This document shows, in pieces, positions 39,421-50,238 of a stretch of DNA of 64,000 nt. Under the pieces are notes generated by a model. That model was given only the letters and a program-made list of their open reading frames with translations. It did no database searches and was not told the origin of the DNA. A program made the position numbers and the translations under genes. Every line of letters begins with the position of its first letter. Within the stretch, counting starts at the first letter, position 1. Origin of the DNA: Boletus sp. NGJ (lineage: Eukaryota; Basidiomycota; Agaricomycetes; Boletales; Boletaceae); contig JAGTXK010000095.1 of NCBI GenBank assembly GCA_019096195.1, positions 310,001 to 374,000 of the forward strand. The letters are read 5' to 3'.

Positions 39421-41489
39421 TTACTCTCTTGTTGTGCCTGACGGAATGTGAGCTGTCGTGGCGAGTTCCGCTACCACCAAAAAAGAAAAAACGTACTGGA
39501 CCGGCTTCGTTTGCGCTCGCAGAACCTTGTCCACTTCGCGAGGCGTCCTTCTTCGGATGCTTGGGAACAGTAGTCTTGGCAGGTGATTTATCCTGTAACG
39601 TGTGATGACTCCCTGCACACAAACTCGAAACATAACGAACCTCTTGCCACGATGTCGCGACTGTTCGCTAGAATGATGTGTTAGACACACCACATCCGAT
39701 CGTGTATCAAGGAAGCGCACTCACTGGCCTGCGTTGACCCGCAGCCATCCACGAAGGTCCCTTCTTTGTGGCATCCACTCGCGGTGACGAGTGGGAAGGA
39801 GATCGACGATCGGTAGGCTGGCGTGATTTTCCGGAAGGTCGACCTGGCTTGGGTGGAGTGGGGCCCCTGTTACTCTTCCTCTGTAACCACTTTCTAAATA
39901 TGGAGTGGCCCCGTCGGGGTGACTCGACAGTGTCTAGATTTTCCTCTGCACGTGACTCTAGGGAGGTCACTGGTAGGATATCTGATGGTTGTGATATGGA
40001 TATGGGATGAGATGAGCCAACCGGTCCGAGTGGTATCTCGTCCTCCCGGACATCGACAGATGACACGGCAGACAGTGACTTCAGCAGTGTCAACACAGAA
40101 GCAAGGGGAGAGTAAAGTGATCACCAACCTCGTCGTAGTCAAACTGAATGGGCATGCTCGACGACACCTCGACCTATGCTATGGTAAGAATTCAGTTCAA
40201 GGGGGAAGCGAACAAATGGGTACCTCGAGGAGATCGTCGTTGTCTCCGCTGTGTCCCCCGGACTCTGGTGGACCGGATTTCCCGGGATCTTCCTGTTGTG
40301 CAAACACAATGGAGTCAGTGCACCACTTTTGGTGACAGAATGACGAAATCCTACTGGGGTGGAGCTAGATACTTTGCCATCATGGTCGCCCGATGTCGAT
40401 GGCTGCTCGTCTTGTTGAACTTCATCACAGGTAGAAACCTACATATTTTGTTGATGTGGGAGATGGCACAGGCCTTATTCAACATGCAAGGAGTGTGAAA
40501 ACACGAATTACCTACATTAAATGGACCATACAAATCTGGGAGAATCTTTCCGAGATCACGAATGACGATTTTGCCATCATGTCGTCCAGTCGCAAGACGA
40601 CTACTGTCCGGTGAGATGGCAACTGACCTTATCGGTTTGTCATCCTCGATTACAGGGCCAATGCGAGCCAGTGTTGATGTGTCCAGGAGCCAGATGGAAT
40701 CGTCTGCAAAGGTCGCAATAAATTTGCTATTGGTAGCTATGGCGATAGAGCGGGTGTTGTTGCTGTCACGGGGAATTTGTGATTTGGCACGTTGGGCCCC
40801 AGTGGAGGCGTCAAACGCCCTGATTTCATCTATGCTGGATACAGCAAACAATTTCTGACCATCATTTGACCATGCAATGGGTGTGATTGCGCCATATAGA
40901 GATAAGTCAGTGTTGATGGTGACCAGTTCCTCACCACTGTGACTGTCGAGTATGCGGATGTTCATGTAGCAAGCAGTGGCGATGCGGTCGCCATTGGGAG
41001 AGTATCGGATTCCATTGACATCTCGGTCATGTTTGAGTGGACCGACGAGTCGCTGCCCAGTCGTTATACTCCAGATGCTCGCTTCCTTGGTGCGAGTCCC
41101 GGTGGCGAATGTGGTCGAATCTGGGGAGACATCGACTGCATCCACCGTAGTTTCGTCTTCCACGTTGATGACATTTTCATCCATCTCTCCGTTCCACACG
41201 CTTGCCCCATTGCGATAAGTCCCACAAACTATCCATTTGTGATCCCTTGACACAGAGATGGCAAGTATGGCCATTCCTGTTTGCCTTCCAACCTCTTGCC
41301 CGTCTGCAAGTCGCCATCGTTGAAACCCATCGTTATTCCCGTCTAAAACATGCTTTCTGTTGGTGTGGAACGCGACTGCCCACACCTCATCGGAGCGACC
41401 GGTCTGTAGTATCATTTGGTCTAACTGAATAGTCAGTATTGTTCAATCACTCCTCAGAGCCGCTACACACCAGTATTCGTCGACGACAT
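39421..41489 (-). CDS. Seven-bladed WD40 protein with basic tail
   Basis: Exon 1 (41489-41469, MSSTNTG) joins in phase to a 909-nt exon 2 (41424-40516). Exon 2 encodes seven WD repeats, with VWAVAFHTNRK, ISVSRDHKWIVCGT, VDVSPDSTTFATGT, IRYSPNGDRIATA, IAWSNDGQKLFAV, IAIATNSKFIATF and VAISPDSSRLATG as blade starts. Short exons follow with a Ser/Thr-rich linker and then a basic region (FRKWLQRKSNRGPTPPKPG, WMAAGQRRP). The last exon ends AELATTAHIPSGTTRE at 39421. This layout, a bare propeller with a variable basic tail, is common in expanded WD40 families of basidiomycetes. A scaffold role is likely, but no partner can be named. The 3' exon borders are the less certain part. A copy of the gene start lies at 44945-45095. 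Confidence 0.75.
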
Positions 41490-42574
41490 TCTCACCAATG
41501 GTACAGTGTCGTGGGGTTCGAAGAGTGAAAAAAAAACGAGGTGTCTCGGTTTACTGGTGGTGCGCAAGAAACACGTTTCCTTAGTCTCAATTTGGTCTGT
41601 TACACAAGGGTGCGTCGTGTCTTTGGCGCTTATTCTTACTCGCCAGCTACATGGCCGACACATAGTCCTACCCCGGCATTTGCGAATATTCGTCATATTT
41701 CGACTGGAGGACTCGGTTCACGACGAGGGTACGATTTGCATTGAAGCAACATGTCCTGCACAAAATCCAACGTGCTCCCGTAAACGGCACAGTCAAACTC
41801 CAGTCGAAAGTACCTGTGCGCAGGCTGCCTGTGGCCAGTCCCGTACTTCCTACGTGAGTCTGTGGAACTCGAGCGGTTGTGCTCATACGCAACTTCATTG
41901 ACGCTAGCAATGTCCTCGGACGATCAATGGCGAGTTCCTTCCTGTTCATGCGCGTACTGTATGCGACCCTGATCCTCGGAGAGCCTCACACTGATTATCT
42001 GTAGGGTCGCGCTTTGCGCTCCCCAGACTCCCCATTTGTGGACATCAACAACGACGACTGTCCCATCTGAGGATTTGACTTGAACAGCCCAGGTCATCCT
42101 CTCCTTGCACACTGACTCGCTGGCAATGCTAAGGTCGCGCTTCGTGCTCCTTCAATAGACCGCCCATAAGAGCATCGATTCACTTCTCCGCATTCATTTT
42201 TAGCTTTCTAGTCGTTTCTTTCATCAACGTTCGAGAGCCTGCACTCACCATCTTGTTGGAACGTGAAACTCAATTCCTCTTGTCGCAACATTCATCGCCG
42301 TTGTCAGTGCAGGGTCATCCGGTCAACATTTTCTTTCCTTTTCCTCTGGAGGATTGCTGAACTTGTTCCCCCCCCCCCAACGATTGCACTGGCAACGCTC
42401 GAAAACGATCGATCACAACGCGACTAGGTATCATGCATCATGCATCGGCAAAACGCCCCTCCGTCTCCATACATTACTCTTTTTTCGTCATCTCCTCATT
42501 CCATGTCCATTGAATAAACCAAGGGAAGAAACGAATTTGAATTTGTCCTTCCACTCATCGTCCTCCAAGGCCGC
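41490..42574. other. Region between the WD40 gene and GH20 copy 2
   Basis: The left part is the WD40 promoter; its first 100 bp recur at 45000-45095. The right part (about 42110-42574) is the 3' flank of GH20 copy 2 and aligns with 62240-62718, the flank of copy 3 (shared block CCCATAAGAGCAT and the following T-rich stretch). A 93-codon minus-strand frame at 41668-41949 has no recognisable motif. Confidence 0.5.
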
Positions 42575-44823
42575 TCAAGCGTACAGGTCGCACGCGTCCG
42601 GCCTCAGCGCACACCACTGGGGTTGCAACGGAATCGCCCTCACACCTCTCTGAACCATCCTATACCTCACGTCCTATGATTCCATTGAGCGTCAGAATCG
42701 AATTCGCATCACGGCAAAGAACGCACTTGGAGACGTGGGAACGCCTCGGTCACGTTAAGTGGTGCCCCCGTCGGCTGTTTTGCGCTCCAAAAGATCTCGG
42801 CTGAGGAGGCAGCGCGGGGCCAGACGATCGGGTCCAGATTTTGTGGTCCAGATTGTTCGGTCCAGAGCAGTTGTTCGCCTGCTCTCATTGTCAACGACCC
42901 AGCGGGCGCCTTTGACGGACATGAAGGGACGCACCTCCCAGAACGAGCGAGTATTGGGACTCGGTCAAGTTGGCGAGCGGATCAAAGGTGTATGACTAGG
43001 ATATGGATGAGCCCCGAGTTCGTGGCATGCGCAGATGGCTGCCAAGAAAGCGCTCACCAAGGACCACGTCTTGAATGGATCACACCAGCTGATTCTATTA
43101 TCATGGCACCAACGGGCATCAGCCCTCCTTCATTGTGCTCAGTACGCGGAGAACAACATACCCAGATGAGAAGCCACCCAGCCACTCACCCGCACCACAG
43201 TCCTTTTTGAGATAAGAATCGGGAACAGGGGGCATCAAAAAAAGAAGCACACGCACGAGATAGAAATAGTTGGAAGGTGTATGTATGATGCGGTATCCCA
43301 GGTTAGCCACGGCAGCAGCGTCTTCGGACGAGATCCAGACCCTGAGACGGGTATTTAAGTCTATGTTGCCCAGTCGGATCAAGAGGACGTACATGACGAT
43401 GGTCTCGTTGGACAGGGTGAGGTTAAACGTCAATACCATTTCTTCCCAAACGACCGGTGTTTTTCCCTGCGCAATGAGTGCCCCGTGGGTGCTCTGCGTG
43501 AACGTGGCGAGGGCCTCGAGGAGGGTGGTGTTGGTCGCGTTGAGTTGTTGCTGTGTGAGGGTGTCGTTCACGTAGCATTTGGTGTTGAGCTCGTCGCCGC
43601 CGGTACCAAAGTAGGACGAGGAGAGGGTTGAGGCGATATCGCTGAGGAGAGAGGTGGTGAAGTTGACGACCTCGGGGAGGGCGAAGCGAAGTTGGCCTGC
43701 GGGAGGCTCATTGGCGTAGGTTAACCAGGGGGACTCATCGAAGCAGGCGACGTAGTCGGGGTAACTCGTGGCAATGATAGAAGTATGCCCCGGGGTATCG
43801 ATTTCCTGAGGACCAACATCAGCTACAATCAATCCTATCGTTATTCCCATCATACGCACCATGAGGACGTCCATGCCACGCTATGAAACGCACGCAAAAT
43901 GTGAGCAAAACAGGTCAAAGATGAGAACGAAAAGAGACGGACTGCAGCAGCATACTGAACGATGTATTGCACGTCGCTCTCGCTGTAGGTCTCGTCGGCA
44001 GAGTAGGCACCGTTAGCAGCGAGCTCCGGGTACTGAGCGACCTCGAGGGGGAAACTCTGGCTGTCAGTGATGTGCCAATGGAAGGTGTTGATCTTGACCC
44101 AGCTCATCGCGTCGATCGTCCTCAGCAAGTCCTCGAGCGGAAAGCTACACGGCCGAGATCACTCCACGTCCAAACGAGAAGTGAGAGGAAATACGAGGGT
44201 ACGCACAAGTTGCGTGCGGTATCGAGCGCGAATCCACGGAAGGGCTACAGTACCGTGTCAGCGTGCCCTCACACCAAACGGAAACCAAATGCAACAGCAC
44301 GCACATAAGCAGGAGCATCCGTGATCGCGATCGGCGCCTCGAGCGTATACGTCTCGCCTGAATAATAATACCACAACTGGCCAAACGTCGTCAGACCACG
44401 GAAGAGACCCAACGTCGAATTGGCGGTCAGCGTCGCGGCAGATCCGTCGGCGGGAATGGTCAGGACGTATCCTTCGCTGCGCGTCCCGAGGGGCTTGACA
44501 GACTCGGACGCGATGCTGTCGGCCCACGCGCCGGAAGTGAGGGTGAGCTGGAGGAAGGGGAGCGAGGGGGCGTTGGTGAGCGCGGCAGAATCGTTGGCGC
44601 CGCGACCGACGACGAGACGGCCTAGCTTATCGTTCTGGAGGTAGTACTCGACCCGTCCGACGGCATCGTAGAGATCCTGCGGGGCGTTGTTGATGGCGAC
44701 GTCAAAGGAGAAGTCACGACCGAGCAAGAGCGGGGTGGTGCCAGTGTCGAGCGCTGCAGGGACGGGCCAGAGGGCCCATCCGACGGGCAGGAGAGAGAAA
44801 GCGAGTAACTTAAGACCCGCCAT
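42575..44823 (-). CDS. GH20 beta-N-acetylhexosaminidase, copy 2
   Basis: The same exon-intron layout as copy 1 is read from ATG 44823 to a stop at 42575. The signal peptide differs slightly (MAGLKLLAFSLLPVGWALW). The GH20b domain, DLLRTIDAMSWVKIN, EIDTPGHTSIIATSYP, the catalytic YFGTGGDELNT pair, TPVVWEEMVLTFN and EQLLWTEQSGPQNLD are all present. Introns align with those of copy 1 and remain similar in sequence, so the duplication is fairly recent. One change at the splice-joined GNSWCDPF block gives Ile for Asn. I see no nonsense change or frameshift, so the gene is probably active. It lies in inverted orientation to copy 1, with the WD40 gene between them. Confidence 0.9.
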
Positions 44824-44852
44824 GAATGAATCATTATCGGCTCGAGTGGGTC

Positions 44853-44859
44853 TTTATAA
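44853..44859 (-). promoter_or_regulatory. TATA element of GH20 copy 2
   Basis: TTATAAAG on the minus strand lies about 30-37 bp before ATG 44823 and is conserved with copy 1. Confidence 0.55.
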
Positions 44860-44870
44860 GAATTCACGAG

Positions 44871-44940
44871 GTTTGACGGACCAGCCGGCAAGTTTGACGG
44901 GCTAGGCCGGACGACGTTTGACGGACCAGGCCGGACAAAG
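44871..44940. repeat. Three tandem 21-25-bp repeats upstream of GH20 copy 2
   Basis: The units start GTTTGACGGACCAG at 44871, GTTTGACGGGCTAG at 44892 and GTTTGACGGACCAG at 44916, each followed by a GCCGG core. They lie just upstream of the TATA element and are absent from copy 1, so they could change the regulation of this copy. Confidence 0.7.
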
Positions 44941-44944
44941 GGAA

Positions 44945-45095
44945 TCATTGTTCAACCACTCCTCAAGGCCTCAGAGCCGCTACACACCTGTATTTGTCGA
45001 CGACATTCTCACCAACGGTACACTGTCGTGGGGTCCGAAGAGTTGAAAAAAGGGGTGTCTCGGTTTACTGGTGGTGCGCAAGAAACATGTACTGT
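44945..45095 (-). pseudogene. Duplicated 5' end of the WD40 gene
   Basis: This segment aligns with 41440-41580: the ACTCCTCA...GAGCCGCTACACACC intron, the first exon around TCGACGACAT, and the upstream GGTGTCTCGGTTTACTGGTGG block. Nothing of the propeller follows. It shows that the segmental copy which made GH20 copy 2 also carried, or landed beside, the WD40 gene start. Confidence 0.75.
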
Positions 45096-45222
45096 ACCTG
45101 TCTGTATGGAAGCAACCGTAACGCGTAATGCTAGGTGGTTGTCAGTTGTAGCTCCCGTCTTACCACTTGCCGGTGCCTTTATCGGCTAAATTTGAGAGAA
45201 GGCAGTAAAGTCCGAGCAAGTA

Positions 45223-45340
45223 CAGTCGACTCTCTGATAACCCATACCCCCTCGGTATAGGTCCAGGGGTACGGGTTGTAGGAGAGGGTTTCGGGGGTGG
45301 TCGGCAACTAGCAAGATTAAGTTCATGAACATTCAAACCA
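45223..45340. mobile_element. Left-end remnant of a pogo/Tigger-type element
   Basis: TA followed by CAGTCGACTCTCTGATAACC matches the terminal inverted repeat of the pogo element at 56240 (CAGTCGACTCTCCCATAACC) and continues with the same ACCCATACCCCCTC block. No matching right end is found before 56 kb. It is either a truncated copy or a deletion relic. Confidence 0.6.
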
Positions 45341-45837
45341 AGCCATGATCAGCAAATTAACACATGCACAGTGGGAAGTAAAATCTATGGAAAGCCGGAC
45401 AATCGTGCTCACGTGACTAGTGGGAAAAGTAGTTGCAATCCTTTGTTAGGGCAAACCGACTTCAAGAACCTCGCCCACCCCGACTCTTCCTTTTTACAAT
45501 GATGATCAAGAAATACATATTTTGAACAAGTATTATTACATAGACAGTGGGATCACATGTCGAAGTCCAGGACACTTGTAGGGGAAGGTAGCTGAAAGCT
45601 TGGCCAACAACAAAATTTGTTACAAACATGCTCTTTGGCAAAGAGCTTTACACCAATCTCAAGATTTCCCTCACCAAATAGATCCCTTTCTGTGCCAACA
45701 CTCCTAGATAAACATATTCTCAGGTCCAACTTCATCTACAGTATAAATGTGAAGCTTACATATGGGTGTGTTAAAATTTGTGGGTCAGTCAAAAGATTTC
45801 CACTGCCTAATAATTACAAGTGTTGTCAGTAATGTCA
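45341..45837. other. AT-rich sequence without a clear gene
   Basis: It may be the interior of the pogo remnant. A 60-codon minus-strand frame (45735-45553, ending PSPTSVLDFDM) is weakly coding-like, with no motif I can name. Confidence 0.4.
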
Positions 45838-46083
45838 ACTGAGACTCAATCTCATCGGTAAAAACAGGACTAACTGTCAAGTGCTGGACAGTACTGGACA
45901 GTAACATAGTACTCATAGTGAGGGTCCAACTGGATAGTGGTTTGATAGTACTATGCCAGTGTCTTATAGTCTGTTCATAGTGTGGCCATAGTCTCATCAG
46001 TAAATACAGAATTTCATCATAGTGCTCATAGTGCCATAGTAGTTTCATAGTAGTTGTAGTAGTTTCATAGATAACCCATAGCA
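45838..46083. repeat. CATAGT-rich repeat, left part, split by Tc1 element 1
   Basis: The core with GTGCTGGACAGTACTGGACAG and GGGTCCAACTGGATAGTGG matches the inner part of the foldback element at 48553-49011 in the opposite orientation. It ends in irregular CATAGTAG repeats that are cut by the Tc1 element at 46084 and resume at 47632. Confidence 0.65.
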
Positions 46084-47629
46084 CAATGGCTCAAAAAAGT
46101 GTCCTAATGTTTGACTATTTTGCAAAGACTTGACATTTGCAAAAGAACCAAAAGGTATTAGCCCTAATCCTTGCCCTGAAAATGAGCCCTTAGTCATGTG
46201 AGTTGGTTGTCATGGTACTGAGTTATAGCCATATTAAAAGGATATGTCATTGGGACACTTATTTGACCCTGATATTATCAACTATCATTTAGTAAATAAC
46301 ATAAGGTTCTGATGGATGCTGTGCTTCAACCCTGTCTGATTATGTCACTTACATAACTTCAAATGGTATAAAGAGCAGAGATACCATTCAGCCAACCCTA
46401 CTTCATTATGAAATCCACTCCCTCCTCTGCTAGAGCCAATATTCTTTTTCTCTCTGAATCTGGCCTTTCTACTAGGCAAATATCATTCCAAACTGGTCTG
46501 GGAAAGTCTACTGTGGTCAGGGTTATCAAGGAGATCCACCCAGGCAAGGAAAACATCAAATTAGGATGTCCTTCTAAACTTTCTCCTACTGATAAAAGGA
46601 GAATTGTCTCTAGTATTACCTCTGGCAAAGTTGAAAATGCTGTCCAGGCTACCCATCTCATCAATTCTGCTCTCTCTTCTCCTGTCTTTGCTCAAACTGT
46701 TAGGAATGTTCTCAAGTCTGCATCTCTCAAGGCTGTAGTCAAGAAAAAGAAGCCACTCTTGTCTGTGAAGCATAGACAACATAGGCTAGCCTTTGCTCTC
46801 AAGCACCAACATTGGACTGTGGAGGACTGGACTAGGGTTATATGGTCAGATGAAACCAAGATCAACAGGATTGGGTCAGATGGAAGAAAGTATGTGTGGA
46901 AATTGGCAGAAAAGCCTTTGCAAGACAAGGAAGTTCAGGAAACAGTAAAGTTTGGAGGAGGTTCCTTGATGGTTTGGGGATGCATGAGTTGGAGTGGAGT
47001 GGGGATTCTTGCAGAGGTTGAAGGGAGGATGAATGCTGAGCAGTATGTCTCCATTTTGGAGCATAATCTGCTTCCTTCCATGGAAAATTCTGAGAATTCC
47101 TGAAGAGAGCATTATCTTTCAACAAGATAATGACCCCAAGCACACCTCTAAAAGAGCCAAGGAGTGGCTGGAATCTCAAGGGATCAAGCTTCTTGACTGG
47201 CCAGCACAATCTCCAGACCTTAATCCCATTGAACATCTCTGGCAAATCCTCAAAAAAAAACTCAATAGCTATACAACACCACCAAAAGGAGTATGGGAGC
47301 TTTGGGAGAGAATTGAAGTGGAGTGGGGGAAGATAGAGGTTGAGGAGTGTCAAGGATTGATAGAGAGTATGCCTAGAAGACTAGAGGCAGTGATAAAAGC
47401 AAAGGGAGGGCATACAAAGTACTAAATTGTAGAATAGAAATGTTGCTCAAAAAAGTGTCCCAATAACATGTCACTTTAATATGGCTATATTTCAGTGCCA
47501 TGACAATCAAATCACATGACTAAGGGCTCATCTTCAGGGCAAGAGTTAGAGCTAACACCTTTTGGTTCTTTTGCAAATGTCAAGTCTTTGCAAAATAGCC
47601 AAATATTGGGACATTTTTTTGAGCCACTG
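46084..47629 (+). mobile_element. Tc1/mariner element 1 (family A)
   Basis: Long terminal inverted repeats of about 185 bp start CAATGGCTCAAAAAAGTGTCC on the left and end GGGACATTTTTTTGAGCCACTG on the right. The right end is flanked by TA; the left flank now reads CA. Each TIR holds an outer and an inner copy of the AAAAAAGTGTCC motif (inner copies near 46250 and 47446), an IR/DR layout like that of Sleeping Beauty. The element is 1546 bp long. It sits inside a CATAGT repeat block. Confidence 0.9.
46408..47425 (+). pseudogene. Tc1-type DD34E transposase, family A, frameshifted
   Basis: From ATG 46408 (MKSTPSSARANILFLSESG) the frame contains the paired-like helix-turn-helix (GLSTRQISFQTGLGKSTVV) and a second HTH region. 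The catalytic residues are D in WSDETK, D in QQDNDPKHT and E in NPIEHLW, with 34 residues between the second D and the E. The glycine box GGSLMVWGCMSW is present. The frame ends with a stop at 47103, and the remainder ([10 protein letters not shown] onward, to KGGHTKY) lies in another frame. One extra base near 47095 accounts for this: the total is 1018 nt against 1017 in family B. The element could move only with help from another source. Confidence 0.88.
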
Positions 47630-47631
47630 TA

Positions 47632-47856
47632 TTCATAGTATCATAGTATTGAAAGTGTATTCATAGTATCCATAGTATATTCATAGTGTTCATAGTATCA
47701 TAGTATCATAGTATCATAGTATTTCATAGTGTTCATAGTGTTCATAGTGCCATAGTATTGAAAGTGTATTCATAGTGTTCATAGTATTATAGTGTCATAG
47801 TACTATAGTATTCATAATACATTTATAGTAGTCATAGTCATAGTAGTAATTTTAAG
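47632..47856. repeat. CATAGTAT repeat array, right part
   Basis: Imperfect repeats of TTCATAGTATCATAG type continue the block cut by Tc1 element 1. Unit length varies between 7 and 13 bp. No coding sense is seen on either strand. Confidence 0.7.
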
Positions 47857-47912
47857 CTAATCCCAATCCCAATCCCAATTCCAATCTCAATCCTATTCCT
47901 ATTCCTATTCCT
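47857..47912. repeat. Hexanucleotide array (CCCAAT/CCTATT)n
   Basis: TAATCCCAATCCCAATCCC is followed by degenerate units and then by CCTATT units. It is the reverse-complement type of the GGATTG array at 48391. Confidence 0.8.
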
Positions 47913-48200
47913 AAGTCAAAAGTATACAAAAAGTATAGTCAAAAAGTGTACAAAAAGTGTAGGCAAAGATGTAGTCAAATGTTGTATAAAAAGTGTAGGA
48001 AAGAGTGTAGTACAGTGTAGCAAAAATGTGCACCAAATGTAGCAAAAGTGTAGCAAACAAAGTGTAGTAAAAAAAAGCAAACAAAAGCATAGCAGAGTGT
48101 AGTACAGTGTAGCAAACAAAGTGTACCAAAAGTGTACCAAAAATGCGCACCAAAGTGTAGTAAAAGTGTAGCCACAAAGTGTACCAAAAGTGTAGACCTA
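47913..48200. repeat. Degenerate AAAAGTGTA array
   Basis: Roughly 10-bp units built on AAAAGTGTAG (variants AAAGTGTAC, AAATGTAGC) run for nearly 300 bp. The same unit type makes the foldback at 61510-62130. The minus strand reads as Tyr/Thr/Leu/Phe-rich open frames of up to 102 codons, which are composition artefacts. Confidence 0.75.
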
Positions 48201-48390
48201 CACTCAAAAAAAATATCCAAGTTCATTTTCCCACACTCAGTGTTCAAAAAGTGGACATTATTTGCCAATGTTTGTGCCACCATTCTTTATATAAACAAGC
48301 CAGACTTCAAAAACTTTCCCACATTCTTTTGTTTCTTAATTTTATTCTTCTCTACTTATTATATGAAGTCAACACCTCACTTTGTAAATC

Positions 48391-48510
48391 ATTAGGATTA
48401 GGATTAGGATTAGGATTAGGATTAGGATTGGGATTGGGATTGGGATTGGGATTGGGATTGGGATTGGGATTGGGATTGGGATTAGAATTAGAATTAGAAT
48501 TAATAGAATT
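48391..48510. repeat. Hexanucleotide array (GGATTA)n(GGATTG)n
   Basis: About five GGATTA units pass into about ten GGATTG units and then into GAATTA units. They differ by one base from the TTAGGG telomere repeat of most fungi. Confidence 0.85.
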
Positions 48511-48552
48511 AATATTTGATTAAATTTGAAATTATAATTGGCTTGAAATTAC

Positions 48553-49011
48553 ATTAGGATTAGGATTAGGATTAGGATTGCTAAGCCACTATGGAAGCAC
48601 TATGTATACTATGGCATCACTATGACCACTATGTCAGTACTATGTCAGTACTATGAGAATACTATGAGACACTATGAGACACTATGAGAATACTTTGACC
48701 ACTATGAAAGTACTATAAGAATACTATGAGACACTATGAGAATACTATGGCCACACTATGAACAGACTATGAGACACTGTTATAGTACTATTAAACCACT
48801 ATCCAGTTGGACCCTTACTATAAGCACTGTGTTACTGTCCAGCACTGGACAGCACTGAACAGCTAGTTCTGTTTTTACTGATGCTGTCATAGTATTCTCA
48901 TAGTATCTCATAGTGTCTTATAGTATTCTCATAGTACTTTCATAGTGGTCATAGTGATGCCATAGTATACATAGTGCTTCCATAGTGGCTTAGCAATCCT
49001 AATCCTAATCC
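48553..49011. mobile_element. Foldback/MITE-like element with hexanucleotide ends
   Basis: The left arm starts with GGATTA repeats, then GCTAAGCCACTATGGAAGC and an ACTATG-rich stretch. The right arm is its reverse complement (GCTTCCATAGTGGCTTAGC, then TCCTAA repeats). The arms are about 130 bp, with a centre holding GTCCAGCACTGGACAG, itself a palindrome. A second copy of the centre lies at 45860-45990 in the opposite orientation. There is no coding capacity. No flanking duplication could be defined because the ends are simple repeats. Confidence 0.65.
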
Positions 49012-49063
49012 ATTTTCAAGCCAATTCTAATTTTAAATTTAATCATATATTAATTTTATTACA

Positions 49064-49090
49064 GTGGTTTCCATAAGTATGTGGAAAATG
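49064..49090 (+). mobile_element. Possible lone TIR of a third Tc1-like family
   Basis: TTACAGTGGTTTCCATAAGTATGTGG has the TA-CAGTG start and the AAGTAT continuation typical of Tc1/mariner termini. It differs from families A and B, and no partner end was found. Confidence 0.3.
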
Positions 49091-49507
49091 CATTGAAAAA
49101 AATCATGCCTTGGAGATGGCCACATAAGGACTCCAGGCACAGCTGAGTAAGCAATTTATAGCATAGACATCGGGTCAAATTTGTACCATGTATCTACATC
49201 ACTTGCATATCTAAGCAACTAGGCTATATGTACCATGGGTATGGGTACCATGTGGGTATGGATATGGGTCAGTGCACTGGGTACCCATACCCATACCTGC
49301 ATCCATGTGGTTGGTATAAACACATCTATGAACCCTTTGATTGAAGAACTACCAAATACATGCAACTAACTAGTAAATCTGTATCAGGAAGGTCTTTCCC
49401 AAGTGATCTGCCAATTGACAGCTGGTCCAACTGTTCAAATCTAAATGCATGCCAAACACTTGAAGTTTTCCACTTTGACTTGAAAACCAACATAGCTCAC
49501 CAGCAAA

Positions 49508-50238
49508 ATGAAGGCCAATGCAATCTTGACAGCAGCAGGGCAGAAGACAAAGATGACTAAAAAGGCAAAAGCAGCTATTGAAGAGTCAATAGTGTTGAAG
49601 CAGAGGAAGGCTAGTGAGGATGCCACAGATAACATAGCAGGGACATCCATAGTGAAAAAAGGGAAGGATGCTGTGGCATCTAGGAAAAGATAGAATGCCA
49701 GCAGTGATGACATAGTGAGGATGTCCATTGCAAAAAAAAAGAGGATGACAACTGACAATGTAGTTAGTGGTGGGCCAGCAGCTGCATTTAATGCTGCATC
49801 ATGTACATACCTTGAGGTGCAGCAGTGATCAGTCAGATGCAGAGATTGTCACCATTGATGGGAATAGTACCTGGCAGGCTACACCCAAGAAACCTGAGGA
49901 GGGGCCCAAGGGGGAGAGTCCTGAGGACAAATTGGGTGTGTCTATGTTTTTCATATCAATGATGTGGAGCTCAGCATAATTGCTAGATCATCTGATGCAA
50001 GAATGGATCTCACCTATTTATGCTTTCTTCAAGACAAAATCACATATTGTAGAGGTTGGGGGCTGCTGTGCATATGACTTTTTAAATGTGTGAAACAGCA
50101 TTGCAAGATCACCATCAGAAGATACCTGGATAAAAAAGATGCTTGCTCTACCAGGAACATGTGTAAGCATGTGAGACTGTGCTGGGGTGGAGAGGCATTG
50201 AGAGCGGCTGATAACACTAAGGACATGAACAAGGCATG
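49508..50238 (+). mobile_element. hAT element, piece 1: N-terminal region with BED finger
   Basis: A Lys/Ala-rich start (MTKKAKAAIEES near 49555) is followed by text typical of basidiomycete hAT transposases: SPIYAFFKTKSHIVE near 50010. A BED-type zinc finger comes next, with a Cys, KITIRRYLDKKDACSTRNM and the closing KHV...CW block (50100-50190). The frame is broken several times. The piece is cut by a solo LTR at 50239. Confidence 0.75.

Noticed and set aside
41668-41949. 93-codon minus-strand frame upstream of the WD40 gene
   Set aside because: No motif, no splice partner, and part of it overlaps the WD40 promoter region.
47911-48283. Overlapping minus-strand frames of 74-102 codons rich in Tyr, Thr, Leu and Phe
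   Set aside because: They are translations of the AAAAGTGTA repeat array and have no protein features apart from repeat composition.
47857-48540. CRISPR-like or true telomere array
   Set aside because: Units are contiguous hexamers without spacers, and the sequence is GGATTA/GGATTG, not TTAGGG. The setting is eukaryotic and internal.
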